Positions 8,903-17,308 of a stretch of 64,000 nucleotides of DNA are shown piece by piece (positions within the stretch are counted from its first letter, which is position 1; the number at the start of each line of letters is the position of its first letter). This DNA comes from Pseudomonas sp. UBA5706 (GTDB taxonomy: Bacteria > Pseudomonadota > Gammaproteobacteria > Pseudomonadales > Pseudomonadaceae): assembly GCF_002419965.1 (NCBI RefSeq), contig NZ_DIHC01000043.1:310001-374000 (forward strand), given 5' to 3'. The position numbers were made by a program, and so were the translations under genes. Under the pieces are notes generated by a model that saw nothing but the letters and a program-made list of their open reading frames with translations, ran no database searches and was not told where the DNA came from.

Positions 8903-10813
8903 ATGATCAGACTTCAAAGCCTCACCTTACAGCGTGGTCCGCAACGTCTGCTAGAAGACGCCGAGCTGACCCTGCACGCCGGCCAAAAAGCCGGCCTTAT
9001 CGGCGCGAATGGCGCCGGCAAATCTAGCCTGTTCGCTTTGCTGCGTGGTGAACTGTCCCCGGACAACGGCGATTGCTCGCTGCCTGCCGATTGGCGTATT
9101 GCCCACATGCGTCAGGAGGTCGATACCCTCGAGCGCCTGGCAGTGGACTACGTCCTGGACGGCGATCTGCGCCTGCGGCATGTGCAGCAGGATCTGGCCG
9201 CCGCCGAAGCCGCTCAAGACGGCACCGCTCAAGCGCGTCTGCACTCGGAGCTGGACAGCGCCGATGGATATACCGCGGATGCACGCGCGCGCAAGCTGTT
9301 GGCGGGGCTAGGCTTCACCAACGAGCAGATGGAACGCCAGGTCGCAAGTTTCTCTGGTGGCTGGCGGATGCGTCTGAACCTTGCGCAGGCATTGATGTGT
9401 CCGTCAGACCTGTTGCTCCTCGATGAGCCGACCAACCACTTGGACCTCGACGCCATCCTCTGGCTCGAAGACTGGCTCAAGGGTTACCCGGGCACGTTGT
9501 TGCTGATCTCTCACGACCGGGATTTTCTCGACTCGGTGGTCGATCACATTGCCCACGTCGAACAGAAAAAGATCACCCTGTATCGCGGTGGCTACAGCGC
9601 TTTTGAACGTGCCCGCGCCGAACGGCTGGCCCAGCAGCAACAGGCCTACGAGAAGCAGCAGGCGCAACGCGCGCACATGGAAAAATACATCGCTCGCTTC
9701 AAGGCCCAGGCCACCAAGGCTCGTCAAGCGCAGAGCCGGATCAAGGCGCTGGAGCGGATGGAGGAACTGTCGGCCGCGCACGTCGATTCGCCGTTCGATT
9801 TCACCTTCCGCGAGTCCGACAAGATTTCCAGCCCATTGCTGGACCTGTCGGATGCGCGTCTGGGCTACGGCGACAAGGCCGTGCTGCAGAAAGTCAAACT
9901 GCAACTGACGCCGGGCGCGCGTATTGGTTTGCTGGGGCCAAATGGCGCCGGTAAATCTACCCTGATCAAAAACCTCGCCGGCGAGCTCGAACCGCTGAGC
10001 GGGCGACTGGTGCGTGGCGAGAACACGGTTGTCGGATACTTCGCCCAGCACCAATTGGATTCCCTCGACGCCAAGGCCAGCCCGCTGCTGCATTTGCAGC
10101 GCATTGCGCCATCCGAACGTGAGCAAACGCTGCGCGACTTTCTCGGCGGCTTCGACTTCCGCGGAGCGCGGCTGGAAGAGCCGGTGCTGAATTTCTCCGG
10201 CGGCGAGAAAGCGCGTCTGGCCCTGGCGCTGATCGCTTGGGACAAACCTAACCTGCTGCTGCTCGACGAACCGACCAACCACCTGGATCTTGAAATGCGC
10301 CTGGCCCTGACCATGGCATTGCAGGAATTCAGCGGTGCAGTGCTGGTGGTTTCCCACGATCGTCATCTGCTCAAGAGCACCACCGACAACTTCCTGTTGG
10401 TGGCGGATGGGGTGGTCGAGGAATTTGACGGCGATCTGGACGACTACACTCGCTGGCTGGCCGATTATCGTCAGCGCAATGCGCCTGTCAGCAACACGCC
10501 GGTCAATGCCGACAAGACCGACAAGAAAGCCCAGCGTCAGCAAGCTGCGGCCTTGCGCCAGCAACTGGCGCCGCACAAACGCGAAGCCGAGAAGCTGGAA
10601 AAGGAGCTTGGCGCCCTGCACGAGAAACTGACGAAAATCGAAGCGGCTCTGGGCGACAGCGCTGTTTACGAGGCTGCCAACAAGGACAAGCTGCGCGACC
10701 TGCTGGCTGATCAAGCCAAACTGAAGGTGCGTGAGTCGGAGTTGGAAGAGCAGTGGATGGAAGCGCTGGAGCTACTTGAGTCGATGCAGGCGGAACTGGA
10801 AGCGCTGTCCTGA
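8903..10813 (+). CDS. ABC-F family ATPase, YheS type
   Basis: A soluble protein with two ABC ATPase domains and no transmembrane segments, of the ABC-F family whose members act on the ribosome. At 636 residues it matches E. coli YheS, including the N-terminus MIRLQSLTLQRGPQRLLE. Walker A motifs are GANGAGKSS and GPNGAGKST, the signatures are FSGGWRMRL and FSGGEKARL, and both Walker B motifs run LLLLDEPTNHLDL. The inter-domain linker is charged and helical, and a C-terminal coiled coil ends the protein. The ATG at 8903 is chosen over upstream in-frame codons because family similarity begins there. Confidence 0.95.
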   Translation: MIRLQSLTLQRGPQRLLEDAELTLHAGQKAGLIGANGAGKSSLFALLRGELSPDNGDCSLPADWRIAHMRQEVDTLERLAVDYVLDGDLRLRHVQQDLAAAEAAQDGTAQARLHSELDSADGYTADARARKLLAGLGFTNEQMERQVASFSGGWRMRLNLAQALMCPSDLLLLDEPTNHLDLDAILWLEDWLKGYPGTLLLISHDRDFLDSVVDHIAHVEQKKITLYRGGYSAFERARAERLAQQQQAYEKQQAQRAHMEKYIARFKAQATKARQAQSRIKALERMEELSAAHVDSPFDFTFRESDKISSPLLDLSDARLGYGDKAVLQKVKLQLTPGARIGLLGPNGAGKSTLIKNLAGELEPLSGRLVRGENTVVGYFAQHQLDSLDAKASPLLHLQRIAPSEREQTLRDFLGGFDFRGARLEEPVLNFSGGEKARLALALIAWDKPNLLLLDEPTNHLDLEMRLALTMALQEFSGAVLVVSHDRHLLKSTTDNFLLVADGVVEEFDGDLDDYTRWLADYRQRNAPVSNTPVNADKTDKKAQRQQAAALRQQLAPHKREAEKLEKELGALHEKLTKIEAALGDSAVYEAANKDKLRDLLADQAKLKVRESELEEQWMEALELLESMQAELEALS

Positions 10814-11400
10814 TGGAATCGTTGGCCCTTCCCGTACCCGCTTACTGGATCGAACCGATTGTGGTCGGTCTGCAGATTCTTTTGATTCTTCTGATCGGAT
10901 ACACCTTGCAACGGTTGGTCGGCCGCTTTTTGACCCGCCTGGGCGAGCGCTACCCACTGCTGCCGCCTGAGTTGCTGGTGATGCTGCGCGGCGGATTGCG
11001 CTGGCTGATCATGGGCACTGCAGTGGTTGCGGTGCTCGGGCGGCTGGGTGTTTCCGCCGCCGTGTTGTGGGCGGCCCTGTCCGGGTTCGTAGCGGTTGCG
11101 GCGGTGGCGTTCTTCGCCATGTGGAGCGTGCTTTCCAACCTGCTGTGTGCAGTCTTGATCTTCACCATCGGGCCCTTTCGGATCGGCGATGTGGTGGAGC
11201 TGGTGGACACCACGGACAAACCCGGGATCAAGGGCCGCGTCACGGCCATCAACCTGATGTTCACCACACTGATCGAGCCTGCCGAAATGGGCGGGACGAT
11301 GGTGCAAGTGCCTAACAGCCAGTTCTTTCAGAAGTCGGTGCGTCGCTGGAGGGGGCACGATGGCTTGGCGATCATCTCGGGCGAAAAGCGCGTGGGCTAA
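10813..11400 (+). CDS. Small MscS-family mechanosensitive channel
   Basis: This 195-residue integral membrane protein has about three hydrophobic segments. The third is an Ala/Gly/Val-rich pore-like helix (about residues 77-105, LWAALSGFVAVAAVAFFAMW), followed by the MscS beta domain (GPFRIGDVVELV, TLIEPAEMGGTMVQVPNSQF). It is shorter than MscS (about 286 residues) because the C-terminal cytoplasmic cage is missing. A role in relieving osmotic pressure is inferred from the family. Its ATG overlaps the ABC-F TGA by one base. Confidence 0.85.
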   Translation: MESLALPVPAYWIEPIVVGLQILLILLIGYTLQRLVGRFLTRLGERYPLLPPELLVMLRGGLRWLIMGTAVVAVLGRLGVSAAVLWAALSGFVAVAAVAFFAMWSVLSNLLCAVLIFTIGPFRIGDVVELVDTTDKPGIKGRVTAINLMFTTLIEPAEMGGTMVQVPNSQFFQKSVRRWRGHDGLAIISGEKRVG

Positions 11401-11521
11401 GTTTCGGCGCCGAAATAACCTCACAGCTGTGTTCGAAGTCGGCGTAACAGTTGCAAAAAAATAGCCTTTCGCCCCCGTAGACATTAGCTTAGAGGCGATC
11501 TGATTCTGCCTGAGGTGTGCA

Positions 11522-12148
11522 ATGTCGCTTGAAACGTGGCTGGCTTTTTTTGCCGCCTGCTGGGTTATCAGCCTTTCTCCGGGTGCTGGCGCCATCGCGT
11601 CGATGTCCAGCGGTCTGCAATACGGATTCTGGCGTGGGTATTGGAATGCGCTGGGCCTGCAGTTAGGGCTTGTCGTCCAGATCGCAATCATCGCTGCAGG
11701 TTTGGGCGCTGTGCTGGCCACCTCGGCACTGGCGTTCACGCTGGTCAAATGGTTTGGTGTCGCCTACCTAGTGTATCTGGGCGTGAAACAGTGGCGAGCC
11801 TTGCCCGGCGATTTGTCCGAAAGCCCCACCATACGCCCCATCGGCAAACCGACAACGTTGGTCACACGGGGCTTTCTGGTCAACATTAGTAACCCTAAGG
11901 CGCTGGTGTTCATGCTGGCGATCCTGCCGCAATTCATCGACATCCAGCTTGCGCTGTTGCCTCAGTATCTGACTATCGGCGCGACGATGGTCTGCGTCGA
12001 CCTGATTGTCATGGCGGGGTATACGGGATTGGCTTCGAAGGTGCTGCGGTTGCTCCGAACGCCCAGGCAGCAACGCCGGATGAATCGCACCTTTGCCGGT
12101 TTGTTCGTCAGCGCTGCGGCGTTTTTGGCGACGTTGCATCGCGCTTGA
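11522..12148 (+). CDS. LysE/RhtB family amino-acid exporter
   Basis: An inner-membrane exporter of 208 residues with about six hydrophobic segments. Family marks are the N-terminal ISLSPGAGAIASMSSGLQYG (the usual SPGP motif is SPGA here) and GFLVNISNPKALVFMLAILP. Such proteins export amino acids or homoserine-type compounds; the substrate is not predictable. An SD-like GAGGTG precedes the ATG. It stands alone, 121 bases after the MscS gene. Confidence 0.9.
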   Translation: MSLETWLAFFAACWVISLSPGAGAIASMSSGLQYGFWRGYWNALGLQLGLVVQIAIIAAGLGAVLATSALAFTLVKWFGVAYLVYLGVKQWRALPGDLSESPTIRPIGKPTTLVTRGFLVNISNPKALVFMLAILPQFIDIQLALLPQYLTIGATMVCVDLIVMAGYTGLASKVLRLLRTPRQQRRMNRTFAGLFVSAAAFLATLHRA

Positions 12149-12164
12149 TTGCGTGTCGATCCCT

Positions 12165-12220
12165 GTAGCAGTCCGGCTTGCCAGTGGTAGCGGGCCCAGG
12201 AATGCTCCGCTCTGCTACCG
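12165..12220. repeat. REP-like palindromic repeat (family 1)
   Basis: Starts GTAGCAGTCCGGCTTGCCAG and ends CTGCTACCG. Near-identical arms occur near 41.3, 48.2, 55.0, 57.9 and 61.0 kb, always between genes or at gene ends. Confidence 0.7.
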
Positions 12221-12235
12221 GACGATGTTTAAAGC

Positions 12236-12979
12236 TCAGCGCAAAATCCTTGGTGCCTCATCACGCGGCATTTGATTGCGTGGCGGGGGCGGTTCCTGTG
12301 AGTATTCCACTTCACCCCGTAATTGCTCACGCAACTGGCGCGCCACGTCCATTCCAATCGACTTCGACACTTGCTTCACCACACGACCGCGATTTGGCGT
12401 GACTCGCACGTCATTGCCGTTGACCAGCTTGGCGTCCTGACCCTCACCCATGGCGGTGAAGGCCGAGGTGATTTCAAAGGTACGGGTGTTGATCAGGCTG
12501 AAGTCGCCCACCAGCGTAAGACCCAACACCGCGGAGTGGGTATTGGTGTCAGCGATCTCATTGACATCCTGACGAAAGTCGATGTCCGAGACCGTGCCGA
12601 ACAGCACATAATCCGCGCCCTTGAAGTTGCCGTTCTTGATGCGCTTGATGACGTCATACACGTCTTCCTTGGCGTTTGCGGTGTAGGGCGTACCCTGCAC
12701 CAGCTGGAACATCCCCGACTTAAGAATCTCGCCCTTGATGTCGCCGCTGAATTTGCGCAGCTCGCCCTGCTCGATGTAAGTGTTGCGCGCCTCGTACTCG
12801 TTGTAGCTAGCCGCACCGCTGGCACTGTAGGCGTTGGCCTGGAAGCTGGTCTGCGCCGACACAGTGTGGATGTACTGTTCCACTTGCTGTTCGAACGCCA
12901 TGTCGGTGACGGCGACCCTGGTTGCAGCCTGAGCGCCGAACGCGCACATCAGGCCGATAATGCCGATCCATCCACGCAT
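12236..12979 (-). CDS. Secreted LpoB/CsgG-like protein
   Basis: This 247-residue protein has a signal peptide (GIIGLMCAFGAQAA) without a lipobox cysteine, so it is probably periplasmic and soluble. The body has a CsgG/LpoB-type fold signature: an N-terminal TRVAVTDMAF strand, GEILKSGMFQLVQG, KGADYVLFGTVSDID and LINTRTFEITSAFTAMGEG. It is the last gene of a four-gene operon, three bases after the lpoB-like gene, with SD GGAG. The C-terminus is Pro/Arg rich. Function is unknown; a role in outer-membrane assembly or cell-wall synthesis is inferred. Confidence 0.72.
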   Translation of the reverse strand: MRGWIGIIGLMCAFGAQAATRVAVTDMAFEQQVEQYIHTVSAQTSFQANAYSASGAASYNEYEARNTYIEQGELRKFSGDIKGEILKSGMFQLVQGTPYTANAKEDVYDVIKRIKNGNFKGADYVLFGTVSDIDFRQDVNEIADTNTHSAVLGLTLVGDFSLINTRTFEITSAFTAMGEGQDAKLVNGNDVRVTPNRGRVVKQVSKSIGMDVARQLREQLRGEVEYSQEPPPPRNQMPRDEAPRILR

Positions 12980-12982
12980 CGG

Positions 12983-13573
12983 TTAGCGCTCCGTGGTCTT
13001 GCGGATTTCTTTCTCATCCATCCATTCAGCCAAGCCGCTTTCAACATCGATCAACTGCAGGCTGAATTTGTAGAAGACGTCCTTGTAATCGCTGCTGCGC
13101 TTGACGATGGAACTGATCGAGCCTTCCAGACGGTATTTGGCGGCGACCATGTTGCCGGTCTTGCTGACAGTCGACTGCTTGTACAGGCCACTCTGGTTCT
13201 GCAACTTGAGTTGGTCGACCTGACGCTGCATGTCGGTGTTGTCACTGGCAAAACGCGCCGTGCCGGACTTCATCAATTGAGTCTTGATCGACGTGGTGAT
13301 CTCACGAGTGTCGATGTATTCGCTGGTCTTGTTCTTCACGTCATAGACCTGCACCACCGGGCGGCCCTGCAAGGTGCCGGATTGTGCCAGGGAGCGTGTC
13401 ATGCTTTCGGCAATCATCTGCAGGTCGGTAGAGCCAAACTCGTTGGTAACGGTTTCAACAGCCTTGGTGTCGCCGTAGTTGATGTTTTTGCTGCCCAGTA
13501 CGGGCGAGTTGTTGGCGCAACCAGTGGCCAATAGAGCGAGGGTGGCGATGAGTGAAAATCGAATGAACGGCAT
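12983..13573 (-). CDS. LpoB-like outer-membrane lipoprotein
   Basis: This 196-residue protein has a lipoprotein signal with lipobox LATGC (Cys19). The mature domain matches the LpoB family, the outer-membrane activators of PBP1b: YGDTKAVETVTNEFGSTDLQ, GRPVVQVYDVKNKTSEYID, KYRLEGSISSIVKR and VESGLAEWMDEKEIRKT. In P. aeruginosa the known PBP1b activator is LpoP, so this protein need not activate a PBP. It lies between a YcfL-like gene and another LpoB/CsgG-like gene; E. coli also pairs ycfL with lpoB. Confidence 0.85.
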   Translation of the reverse strand: MPFIRFSLIATLALLATGCANNSPVLGSKNINYGDTKAVETVTNEFGSTDLQMIAESMTRSLAQSGTLQGRPVVQVYDVKNKTSEYIDTREITTSIKTQLMKSGTARFASDNTDMQRQVDQLKLQNQSGLYKQSTVSKTGNMVAAKYRLEGSISSIVKRSSDYKDVFYKFSLQLIDVESGLAEWMDEKEIRKTTER

Positions 13574-13597
13574 GTGCAGGTCTCTTTGGCTAAGCGA

Positions 13598-13969
13598 TCA
13601 GGGAGTTTTGACTTCGAGGCGCAAGTCAGTGGCCTTTGGTACCGGGGCATTGGCGGGCAGGAAGCTGCTCTGGGAACCGTACAGCGTCAGGCTTTTCCAG
13701 CTCTCCGGCTCTGCGACGGGGAAGCCGTCGTTGTCCAGCCAGGCGAAGCGGTAATACATCGTCTTGTTGTATCGGCTGGTGTTGTTCAGCGAGATGTTGA
13801 CGGTCATGAAGCCGTTTTCACGGGCGACGCGCATCGGTCCGATCTCGATGTCCTTCAGGCTACCCATGATGACCACTTTGCTGGCCGCGCTGTCGGGGGC
13901 TGGCGTCGGCGGTGTGGCGCAACCTGCGAGCAGCGCCAACGCCATCGTGCCGAAAAGCTTGCGAAGCAT
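13598..13969 (-). CDS. YcfL family lipoprotein (DUF1425)
   Basis: This 123-residue protein starts MLRKLFGTMALALLAGCA, with lipobox LAGC (Cys17). The mature part has the YcfL features VRENG-like RVARENGFMTVNISLNN, YYRFAWLDNDGFPV and LTLYGSQSSFLPANAP. The SD GGAGG lies five bases before the ATG. As in E. coli, where ycfL precedes lpoB, it is immediately upstream of the lpoB-like gene here. Function is unknown. Confidence 0.85.
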   Translation of the reverse strand: MLRKLFGTMALALLAGCATPPTPAPDSAASKVVIMGSLKDIEIGPMRVARENGFMTVNISLNNTSRYNKTMYYRFAWLDNDGFPVAEPESWKSLTLYGSQSSFLPANAPVPKATDLRLEVKTP

Positions 13970-13983
13970 GGAAATACCTCCGT

Positions 13984-15387
13984 TCAGGGAATGTTGACGG
14001 CTACGGCTTGTGGCGGGTTGGACGGGGTCACCTGCGCCGCAGGGCCGCTGGCGTAAACCTGACTGCCGATGGCGCGCAGGGTGACCACCTGATAAGGCCG
14101 GTCGATCTTGAGCTGCACGTGAGTGCCGCCCAAGGAGGAGGGCAAGACAACCTGATGCTCGCCGGGCTTGAGGCGAAGACGCGCCACCAGCGTGTTGTCA
14201 GGAAGCGTGCGCCAGGTGCGGGTATCTGCGCCTTCGGTCACGGCCGAAGCGATGCCCAGTGCGAGGCCGGCCAGCGGGTTGACCTCGTTGAGTTTTTTCT
14301 GGGCAACCCCACGGCTGATGGCGCGGACGGTGGTGCGCACCAGAATGCCGGGCATGTCGTCACGCAGGGCGCGACGCGACATGGCGGTGGTGCTGTTGAG
14401 CACAGTCAGGTTGACCGGCTGACCGTCGAGGCTTACCTGATCAAAGAACGGCGTCGATGCGTCGGCCTTGATCACGGGAAACGACAGCGCGGTGATCACC
14501 AGATTGTTGTCGATTGGCAAGGGCAGCGGGATACGAATCGAGTCACGCGCTGGCGCAAAGCCGCTCTGCACCACGAGCAGCACCTCGCTGCCTTCGGTTT
14601 CGGTGTTCTTGCTGCCCGCAGCGTCCAGGTCAATCAGCGCCTGCTCCAGCAGCGGAGTATTAGGCCGAAGTTCGGCGGCCTGACGATAGCCCGGCGCGGC
14701 CAGGTCCTTTTCGCCCAGCGCTTCGTAGACGAAGCCTGCAAGGTAATGGCTGAATGCACTCTGGTAGCTGTTCTTCAGGCCGACCACTTGCGGATCGTCA
14801 AGGGTCTCTACCGGATAGCCCTTTAAATCCCTGTACTGCAGCATCATGCCCTGGTTCTTAGCCTGTTCCTCACTCTTGAGGTACTGCTTGTCACGCAATT
14901 CGGCGATCACGGCTTCACGCTCGTGGGTTTTCTTGATCTCGGTGCGGGCCCCGTCGAAGTCGTTCTGCTCCAACAGGTTCAACGCCATCTGTGTCGTCAG
15001 CAGGACTTTTTCGTAGTCATAACCTTCGTAGCGGCGGACCTTATCATTGACCAGATAACTGCCGAACTGGGCCAGGTACCTGTCGCTGTCCAACTTGACC
15101 GCATCTTCCCAGGCAATGACGCTTTGGTCGGCATGGCGCCAAGCCGCCTGGCTGCCGGCCAGATCGCCCTTGGAGCGCAGCAGTTCGCCCTTCTCGAAGT
15201 AATAGAGCAGGTCCTTGTCATCGTCGATGTTGTGCTTTTCGAGCAGCGTCAGCGCGCCGTCGACGTTGCCGCTGGTGAGCTGCAGGTTGGTCTGTTGCAA
15301 CTCGGTGTCGTAACTGCGGAACGCGGCACAGCCGGTCAGTTGCGCAGCAACGATCAGCATGAGCATGCCGAGGGTGCGGGAGGTCAT
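13984..15387 (-). CDS. COG3014 family lipoprotein with TPR-like repeats
   Basis: First gene of the four-gene operon, 467 residues. The start at 15387 gives a lipoprotein signal with lipobox LTGC (Cys20); the frame runs 36 bases further upstream without support. The N-terminal half is TPR-like (TLLEKHNIDDDKDLLYYFEK, GDLAGSQAAWRHAD). The C-terminal half holds beta-rich segments and two hydrophobic Gly/Ala stretches (NPLAGLALGIASAVTEG). The family is conserved in Proteobacteria and found with LpoB/YcfL genes, but its function is not known. Confidence 0.8.
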   Translation of the reverse strand: MTSRTLGMLMLIVAAQLTGCAAFRSYDTELQQTNLQLTSGNVDGALTLLEKHNIDDDKDLLYYFEKGELLRSKGDLAGSQAAWRHADQSVIAWEDAVKLDSDRYLAQFGSYLVNDKVRRYEGYDYEKVLLTTQMALNLLEQNDFDGARTEIKKTHEREAVIAELRDKQYLKSEEQAKNQGMMLQYRDLKGYPVETLDDPQVVGLKNSYQSAFSHYLAGFVYEALGEKDLAAPGYRQAAELRPNTPLLEQALIDLDAAGSKNTETEGSEVLLVVQSGFAPARDSIRIPLPLPIDNNLVITALSFPVIKADASTPFFDQVSLDGQPVNLTVLNSTTAMSRRALRDDMPGILVRTTVRAISRGVAQKKLNEVNPLAGLALGIASAVTEGADTRTWRTLPDNTLVARLRLKPGEHQVVLPSSLGGTHVQLKIDRPYQVVTLRAIGSQVYASGPAAQVTPSNPPQAVAVNIP

Positions 15388-15727
15388 TAAGATCGGTCCT
15401 TGAAGTAGCGGCCAGAGCGTCATGACACCTGGCTATGGCATTCCATTAAGGGAAGTGGCGCTTCCTGTGTGTGCAGCCATGGGATGATGGCTGACTGCCA
15501 CAATGTGGCGGCGGGGATTATAAGGAGCAGGGCGGTGAATACAATGGCTTTTTGATGTCGCACAACGTTTTCAGAGGTGTCTGACGAAAGGGTTGGAGGC
15601 TTGAAACGCAGCGCGCAGATATCGGCTGACAATTTTGATTGAGTGGTGATCGTGGTGCTGTATGGTCGCCATCAAGAGTCGGGAGGTGCGGGCCCCCGAT
15701 GACAAAACCTTGATACGGAGTTGAATC
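15388..15727. other. 340-base gap between the lipoprotein operon and yaiI
   Basis: This divergent intergenic stretch must hold the promoters of both neighbours. I see a small hairpin (GGAAG-N5-CTTCC) near 15.45 kb and an SD GGAG before yaiI, but no gene, repeat or clear operator. Confidence 0.6.
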
Positions 15728-16201
15728 ATGCGCGTCTGGATCGATGCCGACGCCTGCCCCAAGGCAGCCAAGGACCTGGTCATCAAATTCGCCCTCAAGC
15801 GTCAGTTCGAGGTGGTGATGGTGGCGGGTCAGAGTCTGAGCAAGCCGAGCTTTGTGCGGGTGAAGCTCATCGTCGTGCCCAGCGGGCCGGATGCCGCCGA
15901 TGACTATCTGGTCGAGCATGCTGGTCCGGGAGAGCTGGTGATTTGCAGCGATGTGCCGCTGGCCGATCGCCTGGTAAAAAAAGGCGTCGCCGCGTTGGAC
16001 CCTCGCGGCAAGGAGTTCGACCCGCAGAACATGGGTGAGCGACTGGCGGTGCGCAATCTGTTCACTGAGTTGCGCGAACAGGGCCAGGCCGGCGGCGGGC
16101 AGGGTCCTTATGGTGATCGTGAGAAGCAGGCGTTCGCCAACTCGCTGGACCGGATTTTGACGCGTTTGGCGCGGACATATCCGGCTTGGCAGGGTAGCTA
16201 A
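15728..16201 (+). CDS. YaiI/YqxD family protein (UPF0178)
   Basis: This 157-residue protein starts MRVWIDADACPKAAKDLVIK, the hallmark of the family, and carries DDYLVEHAGPGELVICSDVPLADR-type PIN-like acidic motifs (residues about 54-80) and RGKEFDPQNMGERLA. A PIN-like nuclease fold is suggested by the spaced aspartates, but no activity has been established for the family. SD GGAG lies seven bases before the ATG. The gene is monocistronic. Confidence 0.92.
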   Translation: MRVWIDADACPKAAKDLVIKFALKRQFEVVMVAGQSLSKPSFVRVKLIVVPSGPDAADDYLVEHAGPGELVICSDVPLADRLVKKGVAALDPRGKEFDPQNMGERLAVRNLFTELREQGQAGGGQGPYGDREKQAFANSLDRILTRLARTYPAWQGS

Positions 16202-16202
16202 C

Positions 16203-16266
16203 TGTAGGAAGCGATTTACTGGCGAAAGCGGTGGGCCGCACAGCGATGTGTTGACGAAGACACCGG
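16203..16266. repeat. Dispersed intergenic repeat (family 2)
   Basis: The stretch TGTAGGAAGCGATTTACTGG continues CGAAAGCGGTGGGCCGCACAGC. A related copy lies in opposite orientation at 32.7 kb (TGTAGGGGCCGACTTATTGG on the minus strand). Confidence 0.55.
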
Positions 16267-16348
16267 TTTTTACTCCGCCGTATTCCCATTCAGGGCAATT
16301 CAGGTGGGACTGTTAGGCGAAAGCGTATGGTATGGCGCTTGGGGACTG

Positions 16349-16966
16349 TTACTCGTCCGGGCGGTTCTTGACCTCGACCGTGGCGGGCACGGCGAGCTTG
16401 GCTTGCCTGGCGATGCGGGCGCTCTTGATCCGACGCCAGATCCAAAGCAGCGCACCAATCACTACCAGCGCACCGAGCACCCACAGCTCGTATTTCTTAA
16501 CGTTACCGAGCAACCCCTCGAGTACCGAGCCGAATTTGTAGGCCGCCGCGCCCAACGCCGCTGACCAGACCGCCGCGCCGATACCGTTGAGCAATAGATA
16601 GCGTCCCGGCGGGTAGCCGGAAAGACCGATGGCAACCGGCATGACCGTGCGTAAACCATAGACGAAGCGAAAACTCAGTACCCAGATGTCGGGGTGCCGA
16701 CGAATGTGTTCCAGTGCGCGATCGCCGAGCAGTTGCCAGCGCGGTTTGCGTGCCAAAAGCTTGCGGCCGTGCTTACGCCCCATGAAATACCAGAGCTGAT
16801 CGCCTGCGTAACTGCCGAAGAAGGCAACCACTACAACCAGATTGATGTCCATGTATCCACGAAACGCCAGAAATCCAGCGAGCACCAGAATGGTCTCACC
16901 TTCAAAAAAGGTTCCGAGGAAAAGGGCGAAATAGCCAAATTCTTGTAAAAAATGCTGGAGCATCAT
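16349..16966 (-). CDS. DedA family membrane protein
   Basis: This 205-residue inner-membrane protein of the DedA/VTT superfamily contains FEGETILVLAGFLAFRG, the FGSYAGDQLWYFMGRKHG motif, the conserved FRFVYGLRT arginine segment and GIGAAVWSAALG. DedA proteins affect membrane potential, drug resistance and polyprenyl-phosphate or phospholipid flipping. The start is either of two adjacent ATGs (16966 or 16963). The gene is divergent from ppk. Confidence 0.93.
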   Translation of the reverse strand: MMLQHFLQEFGYFALFLGTFFEGETILVLAGFLAFRGYMDINLVVVVAFFGSYAGDQLWYFMGRKHGRKLLARKPRWQLLGDRALEHIRRHPDIWVLSFRFVYGLRTVMPVAIGLSGYPPGRYLLLNGIGAAVWSAALGAAAYKFGSVLEGLLGNVKKYELWVLGALVVIGALLWIWRRIKSARIARQAKLAVPATVEVKNRPDE

Positions 16967-17118
16967 GTGGGTGCTGGCGAAATGAACGCGCAGCCTAACG
17001 CGCCCAAGACATTCAGGAAAGTGTGGAAATGTGTCACCGCGTTAAACTTTCTTACGGCTGCCGCGGATTTGTCCTCTAGGAAGCACGTTTGCGTCCTGCA
17101 AGGTATGGTGGACACACA

Positions 17119-17154
17119 GGTGTCACGCAGCAGTCACAATGCTGGCTTATAACT
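17119..17154 (+). promoter_or_regulatory. Candidate PHO box and -10 element upstream of ppk
   Basis: Two 7-base half-sites, GTGTCAC (17120-17126) and CAGTCAC (17131-17137), recur with an 11-base period, as in PhoB boxes. A TTATAACT element begins ten bases later, so the box overlaps the -35 position as at PhoB-activated promoters. It lies about 170 bases before ppk. By eye only. Confidence 0.5.
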
Positions 17155-17308
17155 GCCACGTTTGCCCGTACGTCCGGGCACGCAGGTGCCCGGTGTGACC
17201 GGTCTGCGCTGCTGATCGTCACTTTTTTCGTGAAGGGATCGACAGATCGATTTCTTCGGCCGCCCTGCGGCCCAACTGTTACAGGGCAATAGCCTTACAG
17301 GATTATTC

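Noticed and set aside
9404..10714. Long minus-strand frame across the ABC-F gene
   Set aside because: Antisense shadow of conserved Walker and signature motifs in high-GC coding sequence.
12323..13534. Long plus-strand frame across the LpoB-like genes
   Set aside because: Opposes two genes with signal peptides, SD sites and family similarity; its translation has none.
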